A stretch of DNA of 64,000 bases. Source: Clostridiales bacterium. GTDB lineage: Bacteria > Bacillota > Clostridia > Peptostreptococcales > Anaerovoracaceae. The notes under the pieces were generated by a model. It ran no database searches and was not told the DNA's origin. It saw only the letters and a program-made list of their open reading frames with translations. The stretch spans positions 1-64,000 of the forward strand of contig SVCW01000003.1 in the NCBI GenBank assembly GCA_015058155.1. The letters run 5' to 3'. Below, one piece after another: positions 17,328-26,169 of this stretch (its first letter is position 1; each line of letters opens with the position of its first letter). Both the position numbers and the translations under genes were made by a program.

Positions 17328-19256
17328 TTATGCTTCTTCTTCTTCCTTGTGAGCAGCAATAATCTTTTCTGCAAGATGTGCAGGAACTTCTTCGTATCTT
17401 TCGAATGCCATTGTGAAGCTTCCTCTTGCCTGAGTCATTGAACGGAGTACGATAGCATAGTCGAAGAGTTCAGCCTGTGGAGCTTCAGCCATGAGCTTCT
17501 GTCCGCCACCGATCTGTGGTTCCATACCGAGGATCTTACCTCTTCTCTTGTTCATATCGCCCATTACGTCTCCCATGTATTCGTCAGGAACAACGATTTC
17601 GAGCTTCATAACTGGTTCGAGTAAGCATGGCTTAGCTTCTACGATACCCTTCTTGAATGCGAGTGAAGCAGCGATCTTGAACGCCATTTCGTTTGAGTCT
17701 ACATCGTGGTATGAACCATCGTAGAGAACTGCCTTAACGTTTACTACCTTGCATCCAGCAAGAGGACCCTTGTTCATGCATTCGAGGAGTCCCTTTTCTA
17801 CAGCAGGAACGTAGTTCTTTGGAATTGATCCGCCGAAGAGTTCTTCTGAGAATTCGAATTCTGTAGCTGCAGGTGAGAATCTGATATGAACGTCACCGTA
17901 CTGACCTGATCCGCCTGACTGCTTCTTATGCTTACCCTGTACGTCTGATGATCCCTTGATTGTTTCTCTGTAAGCGATCTTCTGTGGTACAGTTACTACT
18001 TCTACACCAAACTTATCCTTGAGCTTTGAAGTGATGATGTTGAGCTGGATTTCGCCCTGTCCGCCAAGGAGAGTCTGCTTAGTTTCAACGTTTCTTTCAA
18101 GTCTGAATGATGGGTCTTCTTCCATGAGCTTGTTGAGACCTGTTCCAACCTTTTCATCTTCGCCCTTAGTCTTAGGTTCTACAGCGAGGAAGAGTGATGG
18201 TTCTGGGAAGTCTACCTTTGGAAGTTCTACTGCTGAAGCCTTTTCTGAGAGAGTATCTCCAGTCTGAGCATACTGGAGCTTAGCGATAGCTACGATATCA
18301 CCAGCAACTGCTGCAGGACATTCGCCCTGGTTCTTTCCTCTCATGTAGAAGATTGAAGCGATCTTTTCAGCCTTTTCCGCTCTTGAGTTGTAGAGTTCAA
18401 GACCGTTTGAAAGCTTACCTGAAATTACCTTTACGAGGTTGATCTTGCCGAGGAATGGGTCAGCGATTGTCTTGAATACGAATCCAACTGGCTTTCCATT
18501 TGCGTCGCAAGCGATTTCTTCACCGTCAACTGTCTTGTATGCAGCGTGATCTCCTGCCTTTGGAACGTACTTGATAGCAGCATCGAGGATTTCCTTAACG
18601 CCTTCGCCCTTAGTTGAACTGCAAGTAAGTACAGGAACGATGTCTCCGCTTGCAATACCGTTCATGAGACCCTTTGAAAATTCTTCGTCAGTGAATTCTT
18701 CTCCGCCGAAGTACTTTTCCATGAGTTCTTCATCTGTTTCTGCGATTGCTTCTGTAAGAGCATCCTTATCGTCAAGAGTTACTACTGAAGTACCGAACTT
18801 AGCCTTGAGTTCATCGATAGTAGCAGCAACGTCTACGTTTTCCTTATCAGTCTTTGAAATAACGAACATCTTAGGCATGTTGTACTTCTTGCATGAATTC
18901 CATGCCTTTTCAGTACCAACCTGGATACCTGATGATGCGTCAACGAGGATCATAGCAGCATCAACTGCTCTCATAGCTGAGTCAACTTCTCCTACGAAGT
19001 CGAAGAATCCTGGTGTGTCAACGAAGTTGATCTTTGTCTTGTTGTATTCTACTGGAACGATTGAAAGTGAGATTGAATATCCCTTTTCGATTTCCATCTT
19101 GTCGTAGTCAGAAACTGTATTTCCGTCTTCAACTTTTCCGAGTCTGTTAATGACACCTGTTGCAAGAAGTGCAGCTTCGAGGAATGTAGTCTTTCCGCAA
19201 CCACCATGTCCGAGAAGAGCAACGTTTCTTATTGTGTCGCCAGTATAGCCTTTCAT
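17328..19256 (-). CDS. EF-G-like translation GTPase (EF-G2 type)
   Basis: 642-residue paralogue of EF-G, with the GTPase domain at the N-terminus and EF-G domains II-V after it. The G1 loop is GHGGCGKT (16-23) rather than the AHIDAGKT of canonical EF-G, and the G4 motif is SKTD instead of NKxD. Both changes, and the shorter length, fit the EF-G-like family rather than fusA. Its exact role is not established. The ATG at 19256 is chosen because GGAGG sits about 10 nt upstream. Confidence 0.88.
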   Translation of the reverse strand: MKGYTGDTIRNVALLGHGGCGKTTFLEAALLATGVINRLGKVEDGNTVSDYDKMEIEKGYSISLSIVPVEYNKTKINFVDTPGFFDFVGEVDSAMRAVDAAMILVDASSGIQVGTEKAWNSCKKYNMPKMFVISKTDKENVDVAATIDELKAKFGTSVVTLDDKDALTEAIAETDEELMEKYFGGEEFTDEEFSKGLMNGIASGDIVPVLTCSSTKGEGVKEILDAAIKYVPKAGDHAAYKTVDGEEIACDANGKPVGFVFKTIADPFLGKINLVKVISGKLSNGLELYNSRAEKAEKIASIFYMRGKNQGECPAAVAGDIVAIAKLQYAQTGDTLSEKASAVELPKVDFPEPSLFLAVEPKTKGEDEKVGTGLNKLMEEDPSFRLERNVETKQTLLGGQGEIQLNIITSKLKDKFGVEVVTVPQKIAYRETIKGSSDVQGKHKKQSGGSGQYGDVHIRFSPAATEFEFSEELFGGSIPKNYVPAVEKGLLECMNKGPLAGCKVVNVKAVLYDGSYHDVDSNEMAFKIAASLAFKKGIVEAKPCLLEPVMKLEIVVPDEYMGDVMGDMNKRRGKILGMEPQIGGGQKLMAEAPQAELFDYAIVLRSMTQARGSFTMAFERYEEVPAHLAEKIIAAHKEEEEA

Positions 19257-19485
19257 ATATGTAGGACCTCCCAAAATATTAATTCAATTGTGCACCATGC
19301 ATCCGTGCACACATAGTGCCTACATTATATCACTTAACAGTAAATATGTAAACAACAAAAACGGACACAAAACTACACCAAATTTACATTTTCTCCGCTT
19401 TATTACCATACAAAAGAGTACTACTGGAAAAAGGATACGGCGTGTGTTAGAATTAGGCCATATCATACATTTTAAGGAACTGATT

Positions 19486-20844
19486 ATGAAGAACGATCTC
19501 ACAACCGGTAGTATCACAATCAAATTGCTTGCTTTTGCGTTTCCGCTCATGCTGGGAAATCTTTTCCAGCAGTTTTATAATCTGGCGGATACTTTCATAG
19601 TGGGAAAATTCATCGGTAACAACGCACTCGCTGCGGTGGGATCGGCTTACACTCTCATGACATTCATCACATCAATCATCCTCGGACTTGCAATGGGAAG
19701 CGGAGCATATTTTTCAATTCAGTTCGGTCGCGGCGATTACGATTCCATGAAACGCGGCATATTCCAGTCATTTATTTTCATCGGTATTCTTACGCTTATA
19801 ATCAACATCGGTGTGTACATCTTCATGTTTCCGATTATAAGATTCCTTAATATTCCTCCGGAAGTTTCCGACTATATAAGAACATATCTCACTGTAATAT
19901 ATCTCGGACTTTTTGCAACATTTTTATATAACTTTTTTGCAAGCCTTCTCCGGGCAGTCGGAAACTCAAAAGTACCGCTCATGTTTCTTTCTGCCTCGGT
20001 GATTCTCAATGTCGTACTCGACATCCTTTTTGTTGCTGTAATTCGTCTCGGAGTACACGGTGCCGCACTTGCAACGATTGTATCGCAGTATGTCTCAGGT
20101 ATAGGCCTTACAGTATATACGCTTAAAAAGTTCCCTGAACTCAAACCGCAGGCCCGTCATATGGACCTCGATTTATCGGCTCTCGCATCAATTTTAAGCC
20201 TTTCACTACTTACATGCCTGCAGCAGTCAATCATGAATTTCGGGATTCTGATGGTGCAGGGACTCGTAAACAGTTTCGGACCTGCAGTCATGGCCGCGTT
20301 CACTATTGCGGTCAAGATTGACACTCTTGCATATATGCCGGTTCAGGATTTCGGTAATGCTTTTTCAACTTTTGTCGCACAGAATTACGGTGCCGGAAAA
20401 TTTGATCGTATCAGGCGCGGATTCATCAGCTCCGCTATTCTCGTTCTTGTCTTCTGCATCATAGTGAGTCTGCTTGTCGTAGCCTTCTCCGAGCCTCTGA
20501 TGGCCGTTTTTACAGACAAAACCGAAGATCCTGACAGAACAGCCGAAGTTATACAAATAGGCGCCGAATATCTGAAAATAGAGGGTTCATTCTACTTCGG
20601 AATAGGATTCCTCTTCATGTTCTACGGATACTACAGAGCAATTAATCGCCCTGGAATATCGGTAATACTCACAATTGCATCACTCGGCACAAGAGTTGCT
20701 CTCGCTTACTATCTTTCAGGACTTTCACTCATCGGAGTTTTCGGAATCTGGGTATCAATTCCAATCGGCTGGATTCTTGCAGACATTATCGGTGTCCTCT
20801 TCCTCTTTATCACACGTCGATCAGCAGAGCACTCATATGCGTAG
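19486..20844 (+). CDS. MATE family efflux transporter
   Basis: 452-residue integral membrane protein with about twelve hydrophobic segments and the repeated MATE signature (AFPLMLGNLFQQFYNLADTF near the N-terminus). It probably exports drugs or metabolites in exchange for Na+ or H+. The ATG at 19486 has AAGGAAC about 7 nt upstream. The in-frame stretch further upstream is poor in coding character. Confidence 0.93.
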   Translation: MKNDLTTGSITIKLLAFAFPLMLGNLFQQFYNLADTFIVGKFIGNNALAAVGSAYTLMTFITSIILGLAMGSGAYFSIQFGRGDYDSMKRGIFQSFIFIGILTLIINIGVYIFMFPIIRFLNIPPEVSDYIRTYLTVIYLGLFATFLYNFFASLLRAVGNSKVPLMFLSASVILNVVLDILFVAVIRLGVHGAALATIVSQYVSGIGLTVYTLKKFPELKPQARHMDLDLSALASILSLSLLTCLQQSIMNFGILMVQGLVNSFGPAVMAAFTIAVKIDTLAYMPVQDFGNAFSTFVAQNYGAGKFDRIRRGFISSAILVLVFCIIVSLLVVAFSEPLMAVFTDKTEDPDRTAEVIQIGAEYLKIEGSFYFGIGFLFMFYGYYRAINRPGISVILTIASLGTRVALAYYLSGLSLIGVFGIWVSIPIGWILADIIGVLFLFITRRSAEHSYA

Positions 20845-20886
20845 TCAGAGCCTTTTCCTCTTAAGTTGTCTGAATCTCAGAGGCAG

Positions 20887-20912
20887 GAGGAATTTGACAA
20901 GTCAAATTCCTC
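20887..20912 (+). terminator. Hairpin downstream of the MATE gene
   Basis: GAGGAATTTGAC and GTCAAATTCCTC form a perfect 12-bp stem with a 2-nt loop 43 nt after the stop. No T-run follows directly, so it could be an RNA stabiliser or part of a compound terminator with the next hairpin. Confidence 0.45.
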
Positions 20913-21008
20913 GCACATGATGCGAAACACATATACAAGAAGATTTCAGGCCTTTTCTCCCTTGAAAAACACCTGAAATCTCACAAATCTACCGTTCTCA
21001 AATGAAAA

Positions 21009-21057
21009 ATTCCTCTTGATGAGCCTTTTTCGGCTCTCCAAGAGGAATCCTTATTTT
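21009..21057. terminator. Bidirectional terminator between MATE and CoA-transferase genes
   Basis: ATTCCTCTT (21009-21017) pairs with AAGAGGAAT (21040-21048), with inner pairing GAGCC/GGCTC, followed by TTATTTTTT on the plus strand. On the minus strand the stem is followed by TTTTTCATTT. It serves the two convergent genes. Confidence 0.85.
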
Positions 21058-21067
21058 TTGATTAATT

Positions 21068-21790
21068 CTATTCTTCAGGAATTATCATTTCCTTGATTTC
21101 GTCTGCGAATGTGAGAGGTGCTTCTGTCTTCGCCTGAAGTTCTTCCTTTGTAACGCCCGGCGCCATTCCTGTAACGATGAACTTTCCTTCCTTGCATTCG
21201 ATAATGCAAAGCTCAGTAACAACAGTACTTACACATTTCATAGCTGTGAGAGGGAATGTACACTTGTTGAGAAGTTTCGGTGTACCGTCCTTTGAGCAGT
21301 GTTCCATAGCAACGATAACCTTCTTGGCTCCGCTTACGAGGTCCATAGCTCCGCCCATACCTGTCATCTTCTTTCCGGGCACAATCCAGTTTGCAAGGTT
21401 TCCTTCGATATCTACCTGGAGGCCGCCAAGTACTGTAGCGTCAAGATGTCCGCCTCTTGCCATTGCAAATGAAATTGATGAGTCGAAGCAGCATCCGCCA
21501 GGAATGAGTGTAACGTTTGTGTTTCCTGCGTTACAGAGATCCTTGTGGCCGATCTTCCAGTCTCCGTCTTCTCCGGCATGCTTCTTTTCCCATGCTGCCA
21601 TTTCAGGTCTTGTGCCTGAGATAGTTCTGTCCTGACCTACCTGTCCGTTTTCTCCGTGAAGAAGTACTGTAATATCCTTTGGAATGTAGTTACTTGCCAT
21701 TGTCGGAATGCCTACTCCGAGATTTACAAAGTCTCCGTTTTTGAACATCTGAGCGATGTTGCATGCAATTATAGCTCTGTTATCTGCCAT
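21068..21790 (-). CDS. CoA-transferase beta subunit (acetate/butyrate-acetoacetate type)
   Basis: 240-residue family I CoA-transferase beta subunit. The catalytic glutamate is E47 in LLHGENGQ, which forms the glutamyl-CoA thioester intermediate; GVGIPTMAS precedes it. The ATG overlaps the alpha-subunit stop (TAATG). Sequence alone does not settle which acyl-CoA is used. Confidence 0.93.
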   Translation of the reverse strand: MADNRAIIACNIAQMFKNGDFVNLGVGIPTMASNYIPKDITVLLHGENGQVGQDRTISGTRPEMAAWEKKHAGEDGDWKIGHKDLCNAGNTNVTLIPGGCCFDSSISFAMARGGHLDATVLGGLQVDIEGNLANWIVPGKKMTGMGGAMDLVSGAKKVIVAMEHCSKDGTPKLLNKCTFPLTAMKCVSTVVTELCIIECKEGKFIVTGMAPGVTKEELQAKTEAPLTFADEIKEMIIPEE

Positions 21791-22467
21791 TACAGAATCA
21801 CCTCCTCAGGTCTTACTACGTAGTCTACGAATACGCCTGGAAGCTTAACGTCTTCCGGATTGATTTCGCCTGTTTCAACGAGTTCTTCGCATTCGAGGAT
21901 TACAACGTCAGCTGCCATAGCCATGAGCGGATTGAAGTTTGCTGCTGAATACTTGAATATTGCGTTACCCATGTGGTCAGCCTTCCAAGCCTTTACGAGT
22001 GCAACGTTTGCATGAAGAGGAAGTTCGAGGAGATATTCCTTGCCATCAACTTCGATAACACGCTTACCTTCCTGAGCTACAGTACCAACGCCTGTAGGAG
22101 TAAGGATGCCGCCGAGACCTGAACCGCCTGCTCTGATTCTTTCAGCGAGTGTGCCCTGTGGTACGAGTTCATACTGAAGTTCTCCTGAACTGATCATATC
22201 GTTTACAATCTTTGCCCCACCTACGAATGACACGATAATCTTGCTAATCTTCTTCTTTTCAAGAAGGTTTGCTGAATTTTCATAGAAAGTCTGGTGAGCA
22301 AATCCAACGTCCTCCGAAATCGTTGTAAGGTTATTAACATCCATATCTTCAAGGTAATGAAGAAGTGTGAGTGGTGCGCCCGACACTGTAAAACCGCCGA
22401 CCATTACTGTATCGCCGCTTTTAATATGCGCCATAGCGTCTTCAATCTTTGTTACTTTATCGATCAT
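21790..22467 (-). CDS. CoA-transferase alpha subunit
   Basis: 225-residue alpha subunit of the family I CoA-transferase, with the CoA-binding glycine motif VMVGGFTVSGAP (22-32) and the family hallmark GILTPTGVGT. It partners with the beta subunit immediately downstream. It lies 16 nt after the flavin-reductase stop, so the three probably form one operon. This enzyme type ends amino-acid or butyrate fermentation by exchanging CoA with acetate or another acid. Confidence 0.93.
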   Translation of the reverse strand: MIDKVTKIEDAMAHIKSGDTVMVGGFTVSGAPLTLLHYLEDMDVNNLTTISEDVGFAHQTFYENSANLLEKKKISKIIVSFVGGAKIVNDMISSGELQYELVPQGTLAERIRAGGSGLGGILTPTGVGTVAQEGKRVIEVDGKEYLLELPLHANVALVKAWKADHMGNAIFKYSAANFNPLMAMAADVVILECEELVETGEINPEDVKLPGVFVDYVVRPEEVIL

Positions 22468-22483
22468 AGTTCCTCCTTATAAT

Positions 22484-23032
22484 TTATATTGAAGCGAGTC
22501 TCTTTCCGAGTTCATACGCCTCTTCATACGCCTTTGTATTTCTCGAATCTCCTGGAAGCCACGCACTATTGCCATATACCCGTCCCTCTTCAGAAGCATC
22601 AGGAAAGCAGTCAAGAAGTCCGTTCATGGCTCCAAAAGTTTTTTCCAGGAGTTCAGGTTCATCGCCGGACACGGTTGCAATAAAAGCAAATTTCTTACCC
22701 GGCATACTTTTATATACCGGCCTGAATCTGTCAATTGTCATTTTGAGTTGTGCTGAAACCGAGAAAAAATATGATGGTGTCGACAAGACAATAACATCAG
22801 CTTCCTTCATCTTTTCCCAGATTTCCGGCATGTCGTCATCTATCGAACAGGTCCAGGGATTACTCCTGCACAGATCGCATGCGATGCAGCAGTTAATCTT
22901 CTTTTCTCTTAAACTTACTTTTACGCATGTTGCGCCATTTGCCTGTGCGCCTTCTATAAGTCTGTCACAAAGTGTTTCTGAATTTCCGCCTTTGCGAGGA
23001 CTTGAATTGATTACTAATATATTGTTTCCCAT
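22484..23032 (-). CDS. NAD(P)H-dependent FMN reductase / iron-sulfur flavoprotein family
   Basis: 182-residue flavodoxin-fold protein. The FMN phosphate-binding loop is INSSPRKGGNSETL near the N-terminus. A cluster of cysteines (CCIACDLC, then C about 8 residues later) may hold an Fe-S cluster as in archaeal-type iron-sulfur flavoproteins. STPSYFFSVSAQLK is the second flavin contact. Substrate unknown. It leads the CoA-transferase operon. Confidence 0.85.
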   Translation of the reverse strand: MGNNILVINSSPRKGGNSETLCDRLIEGAQANGATCVKVSLREKKINCCIACDLCRSNPWTCSIDDDMPEIWEKMKEADVIVLSTPSYFFSVSAQLKMTIDRFRPVYKSMPGKKFAFIATVSGDEPELLEKTFGAMNGLLDCFPDASEEGRVYGNSAWLPGDSRNTKAYEEAYELGKRLASI

Positions 23033-23159
23033 ACCATGGTCTCCAAATCAATGAAATATCGTATTAATCACAGAATAAACCATATATCAGGAAAGGGCAA
23101 GGAATATCCTCGCCCTTTCTACGATAGTTTAAAAGGAGTGTTTATTATGTAAAAATCCC

Positions 23160-23881
23160 TTACTTTCCCATTGCTGTGAGATCTGCATCAGCCTGGTGAA
23201 GAAGCTTACAAGCTTCTACGATGTCTTCCATTGATGAAGCATATGAAATTCTTACGAAGCCTTCGCCTTCCTGACCAAACACTGCACCACTTACAAATGC
23301 AATGCCATAGTTTTCAATGAGCCAGTCAACGCATTCAGCTGAAGTCATGCCAGTCTTCTTAATATTCATGAAGATATAGAATGCGCCCTTTGGAATCTTT
23401 GCTGAGAAATGCTGAGTCTTGTTGATTTCTTCAACGAAGTAATTTCTTCTTTCTTCAAAAGCCTTTCTCATTGTTTCTACAGTATCATATTTTGCTTCAT
23501 CATTAAGCGCAACTGTTGCAGCTTCGAGAACGAATGCAGGAATACCTGAAACCTGGAATCCAGTATGGAGATAAAGCTTCATCTGATATTCCATTGGAGT
23601 AATTACGTAACCAACTCTCCATCCTGTCATTGAGAATGCCTTTGAGAAACCATTGATGATAACAGTCTTTTCTCTGAGTGATGGGATTGATGCTGGTGAT
23701 ACAGGAACAAATCCATCGTATGTAAGTCTTTCATAGATTTCATCTGAACAGATGAGGATTTCCTTATCTGCGATAAGTTCTGCAAGTCCTTCGAGGTTTT
23801 CTTTAGTAAGAACTCCGCATAGCCGCAGCCCTTACAGCGAGTTTTTTCAATGTGTAACTTGCTCAATTTCAATTCCTCCAT
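23160..23881 (-). pseudogene. Broken fusion: ferredoxin-subunit N-terminus joined out of frame to an aminotransferase C-terminus
   Basis: Reading from the ATG at 23881 (AGGAG-like context), the first 20 or so residues end in IEKTRCKGCGY. This looks like the start of a [4Fe-4S] subunit of a 2-oxoacid:ferredoxin oxidoreductase. Near 23813-23822 the sequence switches to a class I aminotransferase in another frame: GVLTKENLEGLAEL, SDEIYERLTYDG, the PLP-lysine motif NGFSKAFSMTGWR and the C-terminal GFVRISYASS, ending at 23160. About 218 of the usual ~390 residues remain, with no start of their own before an ATG at 23630. I infer a deletion that removed the rest of the ferredoxin subunit, probably the other oxidoreductase subunits, and the aminotransferase N-terminus. 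An assembly error is the alternative. Confidence 0.85.
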
Positions 23882-23962
23882 TCTTTTTAACTAGTTTTAG
23901 AGAAGTACGGTATACTTCCATGTTTTACGATTTGATGTCTTTATTTTTGTATTCTATCACAA

Positions 23963-23970
23963 TGTATACA
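23963..23970. promoter_or_regulatory. Possible GntR-type operator TGTATACA
   Basis: A palindromic TGTATACA lies about 80 bp upstream of the broken ferredoxin start and faces the GntR gene. FCD-type GntR proteins often bind short GT-N-AC palindromes. The link to the adjacent regulator is inference. Confidence 0.35.
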
Positions 23971-24011
23971 ATATGTAAATCACTTTTTCGAATTGTCCGA
24001 CAAATTTCGTC

Positions 24012-24045
24012 AAAAAAATAATGCAGCACGCCTGATGCGTGCTGC
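24012..24045 (-). terminator. Terminator of the GntR regulator gene
   Basis: GCAGCACGC / GCGTGCTGC 9-bp stem with a 5-nt loop, followed on the minus strand by ATTATTTTTTT. Confidence 0.9.
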
Positions 24046-24065
24046 AAATTCTTATATCAGTTTAT

Positions 24066-24695
24066 TTATCTGTTGTATTTTCCACCTATCCAGTGGTTCT
24101 CAAGAAGTCTCTTTGCCTTTTCAATATTTTTTTCTTTGATGGCATCAAGAATGTCCTCGTGCTCCTTGTTATACTGCGCTGACACTTCAAACAGCTGGTC
24201 TTCTTCACCCAGGAGATATGTTGAACTTATAATCTTCTTAAGCAGATACTCGATAGTATCATTGATTTCATCATTTCCGGTTACTTCTCTGTAAACTTCG
24301 TGGAATCTCTTCTGCCACTGTTCATAAACTTCGTATACCTTGAGACCGATAGCAAGATTCATCTTTTCTATGCATTCTTCCATTTCGGCAATTTCCTTGT
24401 CTCCGATATTATCCATTGCAAGTTCAATAGCATAACTGTCTAGAAGATATACAAGTTCATATACTTTATTGAGAGCATCATTATTGATTCCCTTTACATA
24501 AAAGCCTTTTCTCGGTACATTTTCAAGAATGTTGTCTGATGCAAGCTGGATAAGAGCTTCCCTGATAGGTGTACGGCTGATTCCGATTCTTTCAACCAGG
24601 AAGACTTCACCAACCTTATCCCCTTCTTTTAATTCGCCGGTCTGAATCATTCTTACTACATGATCATATACCTGTTCTGCGAGTGATTTTATCAT
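24066..24695 (-). CDS. GntR family transcriptional regulator (FCD subfamily)
   Basis: 209 residues: an N-terminal winged helix (about 5-70, with GISRTPIREALIQLASD) and an all-helical FCD effector domain (about 75-200) that normally binds a small carboxylic acid. It lies upstream of the broken ferredoxin/aminotransferase locus in the same direction and is divergent from the 2-hydroxyacid dehydrogenase. Either may be its target. The effector is unknown. Confidence 0.92.
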   Translation of the reverse strand: MIKSLAEQVYDHVVRMIQTGELKEGDKVGEVFLVERIGISRTPIREALIQLASDNILENVPRKGFYVKGINNDALNKVYELVYLLDSYAIELAMDNIGDKEIAEMEECIEKMNLAIGLKVYEVYEQWQKRFHEVYREVTGNDEINDTIEYLLKKIISSTYLLGEEDQLFEVSAQYNKEHEDILDAIKEKNIEKAKRLLENHWIGGKYNR

Positions 24696-24956
24696 TCTGT
24701 TCTCCTGTCTTTATATGAGTGTCTGCGCACTACTCCCCGTTATAATCAAATATGTTACATTTTACGCAAAAAGTATTGTTGTATAAAATATACTCTGTAC
24801 ACAGTTTACGGGAATTTTCAGTTATTGTCAAACATAATATTGGTCAAACGTTTCCCGGCCTCGCACATCTTGTATGATATCCTATATTTTCTGGACTGAT
24901 TGTTCATATTTTGTGTTGATTTTTTCATCCAAATGATGTAGAATGTTTTCAGAATA

Positions 24957-25013
24957 TTCTGATATGACGTACGACGACTATACTGCCCATAGCGTTAAAC
25001 TGTCATATCAGAA
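24957..25013 (+). promoter_or_regulatory. 12-bp inverted repeat upstream of the 2-hydroxyacid dehydrogenase
   Basis: TTCTGATATGAC (24957-24968) is the perfect reverse complement of GTCATATCAGAA (25002-25013), with 33 nt between, ending 33 nt before the ATG. It could be a two-half-site operator or a long leader hairpin. The rest of the 350-bp divergent region 24696-25046 is AT-rich, with a GTAC palindrome near 24800 and no gene I can see. Confidence 0.5.
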
Positions 25014-25046
25014 ATTCAAGATTATTGATTTCAAGGGGGTGTCATA

Positions 25047-26021
25047 ATGAAACTTATTATTTATGGAGCTGACTACGTTTGTGCTAAACAGGAAGATGAT
25101 TTCAGGGAGGCCGGAATAGAACTTCTCAGAAGTAAAGATCCTGATACAATTATCAGCTGGTCAAAGGACAGCCCTGTTATGTTGATCTACGGTTATCCTG
25201 TAGATAAAGAATTTGTAGATAGACTTGATCCTTCATTCAAATGTATCATTACTATGTTTGTGGGATATGATGACATAGATATTGAAGCATGCAGCAAGCG
25301 CGGAATTATGGTCTGCAACAATCCTCTTTATGGTTCGGAAGAAGTTGCTGCGCTTGCGATTACGCTGATGCTTGACCTTAACAGAAAAGTATATTACTTC
25401 AATAAGAAACTTCATGAAGAAGTCTGGGAATCAAGTGCTTACTCTGATCACATGCCGTATCCGAGCCGCAGGCTTTCATGCATGACACTCGGAGTTATCG
25501 GAATCGGAAACATCGGTACTTATACCGCAAAGATGGCAAGAGGTCTCGGTATGGATGTCATTGCATGCGACCCTTATGTTCCCGATGAAAAGTTCGAAAG
25601 TCTCGGAATAAGGAAAGGAACTCTTGATGATGTTCTTATGCAATCAGACGCAATTACGCTTCACGTCCCTCTGAATGAAGAAACTTACCATATGATTGAT
25701 TCCGAAGCAATATCAAAAATGAAAGACGGTGTCCTTTTTATAAATGATGCAAGAGGTCCTGTTGCTGACGAAGACGCTCTTATTGAAGCTCTGAAATCCG
25801 GCAAAATTGCTGCTGCAGGACTTGATGTTTTCTCACCGGAACCTTTCCCGGAAGATCACATTTTCAGAACTATGGACAATGTTATTCTCACACCACACAC
25901 AGCATGGCTCACAGCGGAGTCCGATGCTGACGTTGACAGACTGGCAGCAGAGCTGGCTATCATGGCACTTAAGGGCGAGATACCTTACAGCTGTATAAAC
26001 AGAAAAGCTCTCGGAATATAG
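25047..26021 (+). CDS. D-isomer-specific 2-hydroxyacid dehydrogenase
   Basis: 324-residue NAD-dependent dehydrogenase of the D-lactate/phosphoglycerate dehydrogenase family. The Rossmann motif is GIGNIG (152-157), and the catalytic triad is R236 (NDARG), E265 (SPEPF) and H284 (LTPHTAW). AAGGGGGTG precedes the ATG. Substrate unknown; it would interconvert a 2-oxoacid and its D-hydroxyacid. Divergent from the GntR gene. Confidence 0.93.
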   Translation: MKLIIYGADYVCAKQEDDFREAGIELLRSKDPDTIISWSKDSPVMLIYGYPVDKEFVDRLDPSFKCIITMFVGYDDIDIEACSKRGIMVCNNPLYGSEEVAALAITLMLDLNRKVYYFNKKLHEEVWESSAYSDHMPYPSRRLSCMTLGVIGIGNIGTYTAKMARGLGMDVIACDPYVPDEKFESLGIRKGTLDDVLMQSDAITLHVPLNEETYHMIDSEAISKMKDGVLFINDARGPVADEDALIEALKSGKIAAAGLDVFSPEPFPEDHIFRTMDNVILTPHTAWLTAESDADVDRLAAELAIMALKGEIPYSCINRKALGI

Positions 26022-26124
26022 ATACTAATAGAGAAATCACTCTTTCTCATTTCTCATAAACCTCCTTTCTGTTCTTAAAACTCGGTTCATAGAATAACTC
26101 CTTTTCTATGAACATATCATGTGA

Positions 26125-26160
26125 ATTGAAAACCACCTCGCGCGTGAGGTGGTTTTCAAT
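26125..26160. terminator. Bidirectional terminator, 15-bp stem
   Basis: ATTGAAAACCACCTC pairs perfectly with GAGGTGGTTTTCAAT across a 6-nt loop, between the convergent dehydrogenase and UroD-like genes. A second hairpin (GTTCATAGAA/TTCTATGAAC, about 26084-26112) precedes it. Confidence 0.9.
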
Positions 26161-26169
26161 TTGTTATCA

